A DNA stretch of 5,722 nt from Fidelibacterota bacterium SCGC AAA160-B08 (GCA_000402755.1 AQSD01000018.1:1-5722); one strand, 5' to 3'. Positions 1 through 5,689 are shown, numbered from the stretch's first letter. A program made the numbers and translations. The notes: a model not told the origin generated them from the sequence alone.

Positions 1-377
1 CATTGTTGATTGTATTTTTTACTTATTTCTACACGGCATTACAATTTGATCCAAATCAAGTAGCTTCTACTTTGAAGCAACAGGGAGGATTTATTCCTGG
101 AGTGAAGCCAGGGAAAAAGACAGCACAATTTATAGAAAATATTCTTACTAGAGTGACACTTCCAGGCGCATGTTTTCTTGGATTTATTGCTTTAATGCCA
201 TACTTCTTGCAACAATTAGTTGGTTTAGATTATAGTTATGCTTCATTTTTTGGAGGAACTAGTCTATTGATTATTGTTGGTGTTGGATTAGATACTTTAA
301 GTCAGGTGGAAACACACTTATTATCTAGACATTATGATGGATTTCTTTCAAAAGGTAAAGTTAGAGGAAGAAGATAG
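1..377 (+). CDS. secY: Protein translocase subunit SecY, C-terminal part (5' end outside window)
   Basis: This is the last 125 or so codons of the SecY channel, which with SecE and SecG moves unfolded proteins across or into the inner membrane. The reading frame is open from the window edge (whole codons begin at base 3) to TAG at 375-377, so the gene is cut by the window, not broken. Counting from the first whole codon, I see the end of a membrane helix (about 1-13), then the large cytoplasmic loop with GGFIPGVKPGKKT at 28-40. A helix follows at about 51-70, then FFGGTSLLIIVGVGLDTL at 82-99 as the last helix, and a basic tail ending RGRR. The loop is the known SecA/ribosome contact region of the family. 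Lysine 35 stands where E. coli has Arg357. The stop overlaps the GTG start of map by one base. No adk gene lies between secY and map, although many bacteria have one there. Confidence 0.97.
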   Translation, partial: LLIVFFTYFYTALQFDPNQVASTLKQQGGFIPGVKPGKKTAQFIENILTRVTLPGACFLGFIALMPYFLQQLVGLDYSYASFFGGTSLLIIVGVGLDTLSQVETHLLSRHYDGFLSKGKVRGRR

Positions 378-1126
378 TGGTTGATTTAAATAATACAAAC
401 CAAGTATCTCAAATGACTGAGAGTTGTCAGATTTTATCTGATACACTCAATATGATTGAAAGTCATGTTAAGCCAGGTCAATCCGTTGTCGAGCTAGATA
501 GATTGGCAGAAGAGTATATTCTATCTAGAGATGCTAAACCTGCATTTAAGGGCTATAATAACTTCCCTTCAACTTTAACAGTGTCAATTGATGATGAAGT
601 AGTGCATGGTATACCAAAAGATGTCGTTTTAGAAGAGGGTCAGATTGTAGGTATAGATTGTGGAGTATTAAAGAATAACTATTATAGCGATTCAGCAAGA
701 ACGCTAGCTGTTGGAAAAATTTCAGAAGAAAAACAATTATTATTAAGTATTACAAAAGAAGCATTAGATATAGGAATCAGCAAAGCAGTGGTAGGAAATC
801 GTATATTTGATATTAGCGACGCAATACAAAAGCATGTTGAGTCAAAAGGTTATTCAATAGTCAGAGAGCTAGTAGGGCATGGAATTGGCACTCAGTTACA
901 TCTTGAGCCACAAGTTCCTAATTTTTCTATTCCTAGAAGCGCCGATCATGATATCGAGTTAAAAGAAGGTATGTGTTTAGCAATTGAGCCTATGGTAAAC
1001 TTAGGATCAAGGTATATTAAAACCGACTCAGATGGATGGACAATTAGGACGCAAGATGGACAGCCAAGTGCGCACTTTGAACATTCAATTCTTATTACTA
1101 AGTTGCAACCCAGAATTTTAACATAA
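377..1126 (+). CDS. map: Type I methionine aminopeptidase
   Basis: A 249-residue enzyme that removes the initiator methionine from nascent proteins at the ribosome. All expected metal and catalytic residues of the pita-bread fold are visible: His77 (VVHGIP), Asp94 (GIDCG), Asp105 (SDSART), His168 (VGHGIG), His175 (LHLEP), Glu204 (IEPM) and Glu235 (FEHS). There is no N-terminal zinc-finger extension, so this is the short type Ia form. The start is GTG at 377, overlapping the secY stop as TAGTG. An AGAGGAAG stretch about 10 bases upstream can serve as ribosome binding site, and the N-terminus then matches the family's usual length. The 3' end overlaps infA by one base (TAATG). Placement beside translation genes fits co-expression with ribosome production. 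Confidence 0.97.
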   Translation: MVDLNNTNQVSQMTESCQILSDTLNMIESHVKPGQSVVELDRLAEEYILSRDAKPAFKGYNNFPSTLTVSIDDEVVHGIPKDVVLEEGQIVGIDCGVLKNNYYSDSARTLAVGKISEEKQLLLSITKEALDIGISKAVVGNRIFDISDAIQKHVESKGYSIVRELVGHGIGTQLHLEPQVPNFSIPRSADHDIELKEGMCLAIEPMVNLGSRYIKTDSDGWTIRTQDGQPSAHFEHSILITKLQPRILT

Positions 1127-1350
1127 TGGCAAAACAAGAATCAATAGAAGTAGAGGGAGTAATTAAAGAGGCTTTACCCGGCGCTAGGTTCAGAGTGATT
1201 ATTAACTTAGGCGGTAAAGATCATGAAGTACTTGCTCACGTAAGCGGAAAAATGCGTATGCATTTTATTAAAATGCTACCTGGAGATAAGGTTGATTTAC
1301 AATTATCTCCCTATGATTTAAACAGAGGAAGAATTACCTTTAGGCAATAA
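1126..1350 (+). CDS. infA: Translation initiation factor IF-1
   Basis: IF-1 is a single OB-fold protein that occupies the 30S A site during initiation and assists IF-2 and IF-3. The 74-residue product has the family core: IEVEG near the start, EALPGARFRV, VSGKMRMHFIKMLPGDKV and SPYDLNRGRITFR at the end. The KMRMHFIK version of the central motif resembles the FCB group as I know it. Compared with the E. coli protein (72 residues), the loop after FRV (INLGGKDH, about residues 25-32) is about three residues longer. The ATG overlaps the map stop, so translation is probably coupled, and I see no good Shine-Dalgarno motif upstream. The rpmJ start follows the stop after two bases. Confidence 0.97.
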   Translation: MAKQESIEVEGVIKEALPGARFRVIINLGGKDHEVLAHVSGKMRMHFIKMLPGDKVDLQLSPYDLNRGRITFRQ

Positions 1351-1352
1351 TT

Positions 1353-1469
1353 ATGAAAGTTAGAGCATCAGTAAAGAAGAGAACACGTGATTGCGTTATT
1401 GTACGTCGAAAAGGACGTGTTTACGTTATCAATAAAAAGAACCCTAGATTTAAGCAGAGGCAAGGATAA
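1353..1469 (+). CDS. rpmJ: 50S ribosomal protein L36, zinc-less type
   Basis: A 38-codon gene translating to a protein that starts MKVRASVKKRTRDC and ends NPRFKQRQG, the typical L36 ends. L36 is the smallest protein of the large subunit and packs against 23S rRNA. In the zinc-binding form (E. coli) the ligands are Cys11, Cys14, Cys27 and His33. Here those positions are Thr11, Cys14, Asn27 and Phe33, so only one ligand remains and zinc binding is not expected. The gene starts two bases after infA, and its TAA overlaps the rpsM ATG (TAATG). Its place between infA and rpsM is the usual one. Confidence 0.97.
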   Translation: MKVRASVKKRTRDCVIVRRKGRVYVINKKNPRFKQRQG

Positions 1470-1846
1470 TGGCTAGAATAGCAGGTGTAGATATACCCAA
1501 AGATAAGAAAGTTTCATATTCGTTGCGTTATGTTCATGGTATTGGACTTAACACTGCAATGAAAGTATGTGAATTAGCAAAAGTAGATCCAGATGTAAGA
1601 GTCACGGATTTAAGCTCTAAAGATGAAGATGCAATTAGAAAAGTAATTGTAGACTTGAAATTATTGATTGAAGGTGAATTAAGAAGTGAAAATTTAAGAA
1701 ATGTTAAAAGACTACAAGATATTGGTAGTTATAGAGGAGTAAGACATAGAAAATCTCTTCCAGTAAGAGGTCAAAGAACAAAGACTAATTCTAGAACAAA
1801 AAGAAGTGGAAGAAAACAAACAATGTCACTTAAGAAGGCAGCATAA
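1469..1846 (+). CDS. rpsM: 30S ribosomal protein S13
   Basis: S13 sits in the head of the small subunit and contacts the P-site tRNA, S19 and bridge elements to the large subunit. The 125-residue product starts MARIAGVDIP, has the helix-two-turn-helix signature LRYVHGIG at 19-26, and has the conserved C-terminal block YRGVRHRKSLPVRGQRTKTN at 88-107 followed by a basic tail. An AGAGG at 1456-1460 lies 8 bases before the ATG, inside the end of rpmJ, and is a good ribosome binding site. The start overlaps the rpmJ stop by one base. rpsK begins three bases after the stop. Confidence 0.98.
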   Translation: MARIAGVDIPKDKKVSYSLRYVHGIGLNTAMKVCELAKVDPDVRVTDLSSKDEDAIRKVIVDLKLLIEGELRSENLRNVKRLQDIGSYRGVRHRKSLPVRGQRTKTNSRTKRSGRKQTMSLKKAA

Positions 1847-1849
1847 TAT

Positions 1850-2236
1850 ATGGAAACAAGAACTAGATCAAAAAAGAATAAGAAAAAGATAAACCCAAAC
1901 GGTATTGTCCACATCAAGGCGACGTTCAATAATACGAATATCACTGTATCTGATGAAAGTGGAAATGTTATTGCTTGGGCTACTGCAGGTAAAGCAGGGT
2001 TTAAGGGTTCTAGAAAAAATACAGCATATGCAGCTACTATAGCTTCAGAGAAAGTAGCTAGTGAAGTAGTAAGCATGGGTATGGCAAGAGTATCCGTTAG
2101 AGTTAAGGGTCCTGGAGCAGGTAGAGAATCAGCTATCAGAGCATTATCTGGTGCTGGCTTACAAGTAACGTCAATAGCAGATGTGACACCATTGCCTCAT
2201 AATGGATGTCGACCTAAAAAACAAAGAAGAGTTTAA
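1850..2236 (+). CDS. rpsK: 30S ribosomal protein S11
   Basis: S11 lies on the platform of the small subunit near the mRNA exit and the Shine-Dalgarno helix. The 128-residue protein has a lysine/arginine-rich N-terminus (about 1-16), then GIVHIKATFNNTNITVSDESG and the central WATAGKAGFKGSRK block. The RVKGPGAGRESAIRAL motif and the invariant-type end PHNGCRPKKQRRV follow. Most bacteria have CRPPK where this protein has CRPKK, a small substitution. The length is usual for the family. It is separated from rpsM by three bases and from rpsD by five, so it belongs to the same transcript. Confidence 0.98.
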   Translation: METRTRSKKNKKKINPNGIVHIKATFNNTNITVSDESGNVIAWATAGKAGFKGSRKNTAYAATIASEKVASEVVSMGMARVSVRVKGPGAGRESAIRALSGAGLQVTSIADVTPLPHNGCRPKKQRRV

Positions 2237-2241
2237 AAAGT

Positions 2242-2856
2242 ATGGCAAAATTAAATACACCTAAAGGCAAATTAGTTAGAAAGCTTGGAGTTAATATTTT
2301 TGGTAATCCTAAGTTCGATAGATTATTATCAAAAAAAGGATATAGACCTGGCCAGCATGGAAAAATGGGTAAACGTCCTTCAACTTACTCTCTGCAATTG
2401 CAAGAAAAACAAAAAATTAAATTCACATATGGTATGCTAGAAAAACAATTTAGAACTTATTTCAAAAAAGCCTCACAAATGAAAGGTGAAGCTGGATTTA
2501 ATCTATTGGTCTTACTTGAATCTAGATTAGATAATGTGGTTTACAAGCTTGGCTTTGGTCCTACAAGATCAGCAGCAAGACAGCTTGTTAGTCATGCGCA
2601 TTTTATGGTTAATGGTGGTAAGGTTAATATTGCATCTTATCGTTTAAAGCCTGGTGATGTTGTACAAGTCAGAGCTAAAAGTAAGAAATTAGATATTATA
2701 TTAAATTCTATGAAAATGATTAAGGGCGATTTAAGTGTTTCTTGGCTTTCTGTTGATAAAGCTAAAATGGAAGGAACATTTGTTAATTATCCCGAGAGAG
2801 ATGAAATTGACTTAACTATGAATGAACAATTAGTTGTTGAATACTATTCAAGATAA
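2242..2856 (+). CDS. rpsD: 30S ribosomal protein S4
   Basis: S4 is a primary 16S rRNA-binding protein that starts 30S assembly; in E. coli it also represses the alpha operon by binding its mRNA. The 204-residue product shows the N-terminal domain with YRPGQHG at 34-40, then LQLQEKQKIKFTYGMLEKQF at 51-70. The S4 RNA-binding fold follows at about 92-155 (LLESRLDNVVYKLGF, GPTRSAARQLVSHAHFMVNG, LKPGDVVQVR). The N-terminus lacks the cysteine cluster that makes some S4 proteins zinc-binding. Placement between rpsK and rpoA is the classical alpha-operon order. Whether the autoregulatory mRNA fold exists here cannot be told from inspection. Confidence 0.98.
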   Translation: MAKLNTPKGKLVRKLGVNIFGNPKFDRLLSKKGYRPGQHGKMGKRPSTYSLQLQEKQKIKFTYGMLEKQFRTYFKKASQMKGEAGFNLLVLLESRLDNVVYKLGFGPTRSAARQLVSHAHFMVNGGKVNIASYRLKPGDVVQVRAKSKKLDIILNSMKMIKGDLSVSWLSVDKAKMEGTFVNYPERDEIDLTMNEQLVVEYYSR

Positions 2857-2860
2857 AGGA
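2855..2860 (+). promoter_or_regulatory. Shine-Dalgarno site fixing the rpoA start
   Basis: The motif AAAGGA overlaps the rpsD stop codon and is six bases before the ATG at 2867. It decides against an in-frame ATG at 2834, which would add eleven residues unlike any RpoA N-terminus and would overlap rpsD by 23 bases. Confidence 0.7.
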
Positions 2861-2866
2861 AAAAAA

Positions 2867-3832
2867 ATGAGCAATGATTTAAAATTTAAGATTTCACATA
2901 AAATAATTGAGGACAGTTCAAGCAACTTCCTTATCAAGCCACTTCAAAGAGGCTATGGAATAACTGTTGGAAACTCTTTAAGAAGAGCTTTATTAACTGC
3001 AGTGCCTGGCGCAGCTATTACAAATGTTAAGATTGAAGGTGCTTTACATGAATTTTCAAGCCTTGATGGAATAAAAGAAGATATTGCAGATGTAATTATG
3101 AATTTAAAAGGAGTAAGGTTTCACTTATTTGAAAGTTCAGTCGAGCCCATTTTTATAAAAATTAAAGGTAAAAAAACATTTACAGCAGCAGATATTCAAG
3201 CTGTAAGTGACGATTTCACTATCTTGAATCCTGATCACTATATTACAGATATCTCAAAGGGAACCACCTTTGAATTAGAGTTAAGACTAGGAATTGGTAA
3301 GGGCTATAAATCTAGCGAAGAAAATAAGCTAAATAATTCACCTGTTGGAATGATACCAATTGATAGTATTTTTAATCCTGTTACACAGGTAGCATTCAAT
3401 GTTTCTCCATTACCTGGAGCAAAAGAAGATTTAGAAATGCTGTCTTTAGATGTTAAAACAGATGGATCTATCAGTCCTATTGATGCAGTAAGTTATTGTT
3501 CTTCTGTTCTTTCTGAGCATTATAATATTATTAACTCTATTAGCAATCCTTCTGTATTGGAAATTGATAAACCTGTTAGTGAGGAAATTCTACAGATTCG
3601 CAAACTTCTTGGATCTTCAATTGATGAAATGGAATTATCAGTAAGAAGTCACAACTGTTTAGAAGCTGCTGGAATCACCCTAATTGGTGAATTGGTAGAC
3701 AAAGACGAAGCAGAGATGCTTGAGTATAAAAACTTTGGCCGTAAATCACTTAATGAGTTGATTGAAAAGCTTGAAACTATGGGTCTAAAATTCGGAATGG
3801 ATACTAGCCCTTACGTGGAAGATGAAGTATAA
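2867..3832 (+). CDS. rpoA: DNA-directed RNA polymerase subunit alpha
   Basis: A 321-residue alpha subunit, which dimerises to nucleate RNA polymerase assembly and touches promoter DNA and activators through its C-terminal domain. The N-terminal assembly domain shows RGYGITVGNSLRRALL at 28-43 and HEFSSLDGIKEDIADVIMNL at 61-80. The C-terminal domain runs from about 250. It keeps the DNA-contact residues equivalent to the E. coli 265 determinant: Arg260, Asn263, Asn289, Gly291, Lys293, Ser294 and Glu297. The SVRSHNCL and NFGRKSL wording is the form I associate with FCB-group and related bacteria. Start chosen at 2867 because of the AAAGGA site and the normal N-terminal MSNDLKFKISHKI. The stop TAA directly abuts the rplQ ATG. 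Confidence 0.98.
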   Translation: MSNDLKFKISHKIIEDSSSNFLIKPLQRGYGITVGNSLRRALLTAVPGAAITNVKIEGALHEFSSLDGIKEDIADVIMNLKGVRFHLFESSVEPIFIKIKGKKTFTAADIQAVSDDFTILNPDHYITDISKGTTFELELRLGIGKGYKSSEENKLNNSPVGMIPIDSIFNPVTQVAFNVSPLPGAKEDLEMLSLDVKTDGSISPIDAVSYCSSVLSEHYNIINSISNPSVLEIDKPVSEEILQIRKLLGSSIDEMELSVRSHNCLEAAGITLIGELVDKDEAEMLEYKNFGRKSLNELIEKLETMGLKFGMDTSPYVEDEV

Positions 3833-4252
3833 ATGAGAAAAAGAATATCAGCTAGAAAGTTTGGTAAGTCTACTGCTCATAGAAAAGCAATGATGTCTAA
3901 TATGGCAAGCTCATTAATTGAGCATAAACGTATTAAAACTACACATCAAAAAGCGTTAGAGTTGAGAAAGTTTATTGAACCGATGATCACTAAAGCTAAA
4001 GAAAAAACTGTTCACAATAGAAGAGCAGTGCTGAAGAAAATTCATAACTCAGATGCCGTAAAAACTTTATTTGATGTTATTGCTCCGGTTTATACAGATA
4101 GACCGGGCGGATATACTCGCATTATTAAGCTTGGTACTAGAACAAACGATGCAGCTAAAATCTCTTTAATTGAATTTGTAGACAAGGCTCAATTCAAAGT
4201 TGATGAAGTAGTTCCTGTTCAGATAGAAGAAGCACCAAAAGAAGATAGTTAA
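3833..4252 (+). CDS. rplQ: 50S ribosomal protein L17
   Basis: L17 is a large-subunit protein near the bottom of the 50S particle and is the normal last gene of the alpha operon. The 139-residue product has the conserved start MRKRISARKFGKSTAHRKAM, the SLIEHKRIKTTHQKALELRK block, and the RPGGYTRIIKLGTRTNDAAK motif (about 91-110). A short acidic tail (FKVDEVVPVQIEEAPKEDS) follows; variable tails after the core are common in the family. GGAAGA about 10 bases before the ATG, inside rpoA, can act as ribosome binding site. The TAA shares the palindrome TTAA with the stop codon of the convergent gene on the other strand. Confidence 0.98.
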   Translation: MRKRISARKFGKSTAHRKAMMSNMASSLIEHKRIKTTHQKALELRKFIEPMITKAKEKTVHNRRAVLKKIHNSDAVKTLFDVIAPVYTDRPGGYTRIIKLGTRTNDAAKISLIEFVDKAQFKVDEVVPVQIEEAPKEDS

Positions 4253-4273
4253 ATTTCTCTTATTATCTTTTTT
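4238..4273. terminator. Possible weak bidirectional terminator at the rplQ end
   Basis: Bases 4238-4247 can pair with 4264-4273 (ten pairs, one G-T, only one G-C) around a 16-base loop that contains both stop codons. The T-run on the plus strand and a CTTTT on the minus strand could serve as release tracts for both converging transcripts. The stem is A/T-rich and weak, so this is tentative; it is the only hairpin I found where the operon ought to end. Confidence 0.3.
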
Positions 4274-4692
4274 AAGTACTTTTCATCTATTTGATCAAAA
4301 TCATTTAATTCTTTTGAATCAACATCAAGAACATACTCTTTGTTGTTTTTAGTGAATGGTATAGCAATCTCAGATTTACTATTCATATCACATATGATAT
4401 GATTTTTAAACTTGGTTACATCACCTACAATTAAAACACTTTTTTTTGTTAGAGATTCCCCACATACACCATTCATGTCAATTGGACTGCAAGGTATGTT
4501 GTCTGAATAATATTCTGATATCTCTAATTGAGTTTCTTTTCTTATATAAAGACCACAAAAAATCCAATCTTCAAATTCATTGTATAGGTATTTAATAATA
4601 TTATCGACTTTATTTTTTTTATTTAAAGAATTAATGAATTGAATTGATTTTTGGTATTTTTTTTCTTTTACATTAGATTGAGTGATATTCAT
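4249..4692 (-). CDS. msrC: GAF-fold protein, probable free methionine-(R)-sulfoxide reductase
   Basis: A 147-residue single-domain GAF protein. fRMsr enzymes reduce free (not protein-bound) methionine-R-sulfoxide with thioredoxin. Numbered from ATG 4692, three cysteines match the family trio: Cys68 (NIPC), Cys77 (GVCG) and Cys101 (HIICD). They correspond to E. coli Cys84, Cys94 and catalytic Cys118. Glu108 (KSEI), Asp123 and Asp125 (LDVDS) match the acidic substrate-site residues, and FCGLY at 45-49 matches WAGFY. The Cys77-Cys101 spacing of 24 equals that of the E. coli enzyme. Cys68-Cys77 is nine, one shorter than usual, and the substrate-site Trp is Phe45. A TTG at 4707 could extend it by five residues, but ATG 4692 is preferred. 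I see no Shine-Dalgarno motif. The gene converges on rplQ and diverges from the sulfotransferase gene. A non-catalytic GAF sensor is the alternative. Confidence 0.85.
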   Translation of the reverse strand: MNITQSNVKEKKYQKSIQFINSLNKKNKVDNIIKYLYNEFEDWIFCGLYIRKETQLEISEYYSDNIPCSPIDMNGVCGESLTKKSVLIVGDVTKFKNHIICDMNSKSEIAIPFTKNNKEYVLDVDSKELNDFDQIDEKYLKKIIREI

Positions 4693-5620
4693 GATTAAAA
4701 ATAACAAATATTCTAAAGATACAATAATAGTTTCTGGGATGCCTAGAACCGCTACGACGATAGTTGGTAGGCTTATATCGTATAAAATGCCTTATAGTAC
4801 CATTTATGAGCCATTTAATACATCTCAAGGCTTAAAGTCAGTAGATATTAATTATCTTATCCCAAATTCTAATATCAGTGATTATAATTTTGATAAAATT
4901 TTTAACGGTCTATTAAATTTAGATGGACAATTTAGATTGGGTGTGAGACCTAATGACTCATCATTAAAAAAAATAATCAAATATATTATTGGAAATGAAT
5001 CATCTATTTCTTTCAAGAAGGCAAAATATGTTTCTAGAAAAAGAGGGTTAATCCTAAAAGATCCATTTTTACTATTTGCCTCTAAGCATATAGCTAAGAA
5101 TCATAAGGTGGTTGTTTGTGAAAGACCACTACTTCCTTTAGCGGGCAGCTTTAAAAGGATGTCATGGTCATTTGATGAATATAGTCGATTGCTAAAAGAT
5201 TTCAATATTATTGATATCGATATTCAAAAACCTAATCAGTTTAATAATAGTACTATTTCACCTTTTGTAGTGGGAGCGGTACAGTTTTTTTACCTTTACT
5301 CTTTATTTAAGAAGAATCTTTTAAATGATGATAATATCTATATGTTTGATCAAAATGAATTATCTGTTAATCCCAATCAATCAATTATGTCATTATTTGA
5401 TTGGCTAAATATAGATTATTCAAAAAATGATATAGATAAAATAGTAATAAATATTTCAGGTTCATCTAAAAAGAATAAATTTCCCAAAGAAGGCGTACAG
5501 CATGATCAGCTATATGATAAGCAACATGCTAATGACTATTTTAATTCAATATTAACAAATAATGAAATTGAATATGTGAAAGAATGTGAGATAATGATTT
5601 GTAGCGGAGGAGAGATTTGA
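4691..5620 (+). CDS. PAPS-dependent sulfotransferase family protein
   Basis: A 309-residue soluble protein with no signal peptide or membrane helix that I can see. Near the N-terminus a beta strand and loop read IIVSGMPRTATTIVGRLIS (12-30). This is the 5'-phosphosulfate-binding P-loop of the sulfotransferase fold, with Arg19 and Thr20-Thr23. EPF follows at 40-42 and LKDP at 122-125. VVVCERPLLPLAGSFKRM (140-157), with Arg145 and Ser153, fits the 3'-phosphate-binding segment. Such enzymes move sulfate from PAPS to a hydroxyl or amine of a sugar, lipid or other acceptor; the acceptor cannot be told here. ATG 4691 is preferred over GTG 4682 because GAGTGA (4680-4685) is suitably placed. Codon use is strongly A/T-biased (sample lines near 20% G+C), lower than in the ribosomal genes. 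The last five codons and the TGA lie within the antisense of a tRNA gene. Confidence 0.85.
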   Translation: MIKNNKYSKDTIIVSGMPRTATTIVGRLISYKMPYSTIYEPFNTSQGLKSVDINYLIPNSNISDYNFDKIFNGLLNLDGQFRLGVRPNDSSLKKIIKYIIGNESSISFKKAKYVSRKRGLILKDPFLLFASKHIAKNHKVVVCERPLLPLAGSFKRMSWSFDEYSRLLKDFNIIDIDIQKPNQFNNSTISPFVVGAVQFFYLYSLFKKNLLNDDNIYMFDQNELSVNPNQSIMSLFDWLNIDYSKNDIDKIVINISGSSKKNKFPKEGVQHDQLYDKQHANDYFNSILTNNEIEYVKECEIMICSGGEI

Positions 5621-5675
5621 ACTCCCGACCTTCGGATTATGATTCCGCTGCTCTAACCAACTGAGCTACTCCGCC
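5602..5675 (-). tRNA. tRNA with CAT anticodon, probably elongator tRNA-Met
   Basis: The complement folds as a full 74-nt cloverleaf. The 7-bp acceptor stem is GGCGGAG/CTCCGCT with a G1-T72 wobble. The D arm is GCTC/GAGC with loop AGTTGGTTA. The anticodon loop is ATCATAA with CAT at 5639-5641, the variable loop is AGGTC, and the T arm is GGGAG/CTCTC with loop TTCAAAT. The discriminator is A73, and CCA is not encoded. The top pair of the anticodon stem (27-43) is a G-A mismatch. Absence of three G-C pairs next to the anticodon argues against initiator tRNA. CAT also occurs in tRNA-Ile2 (lysidine-modified), but the 9-base D loop and the GCGGAATCATAATCCG core look more like elongator Met. Its 3' end faces, and overlaps by 19 bases, the convergent sulfotransferase gene. 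Confidence 0.93.
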
Positions 5676-5689
5676 ATCGAAGGCCTAAA

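Noticed and set aside
946..1137. Minus-strand open frame of 63 codons
   Set aside because: It lies wholly antisense to the map 3' end, and its product matches nothing I recognise; map is certain from its metal residues.
1771..2076. Minus-strand open frame of 101 codons with hydrophobic, leucine/phenylalanine-rich product
   Set aside because: It is antisense to the rpsM end and the rpsK start; the hydrophobic look is the expected mirror of Lys/Arg-rich codons on the other strand.
2834..2866. Upstream ATG that would lengthen RpoA by eleven residues
   Set aside because: It overlaps rpsD, has no ribosome binding site, and the added residues do not fit the family; AAAGGA supports 2867.
4230..4262. 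Search for a duplicate of the tRNA 3' end (attachment repeat) at the left edge of the accessory segment
   Set aside because: No stretch resembling the terminal 15-20 bases of the tRNA is visible near the rplQ end, so site-specific integration is unsupported by repeats.
4644..4679. Possible promoter boxes for the sulfotransferase (TTGATT or TTGGTA with TACATT or TAGATT)
   Set aside because: Each box matches only four of six and several registers are equally good in this AT-rich stretch, so no single promoter can be supported.
5209..5226. Near-palindrome TTGATATCGATATTCAA as a possible operator
   Set aside because: It is inside the sulfotransferase coding region, encodes an Ile/Asp alternation, and is imperfect; codon composition explains it.
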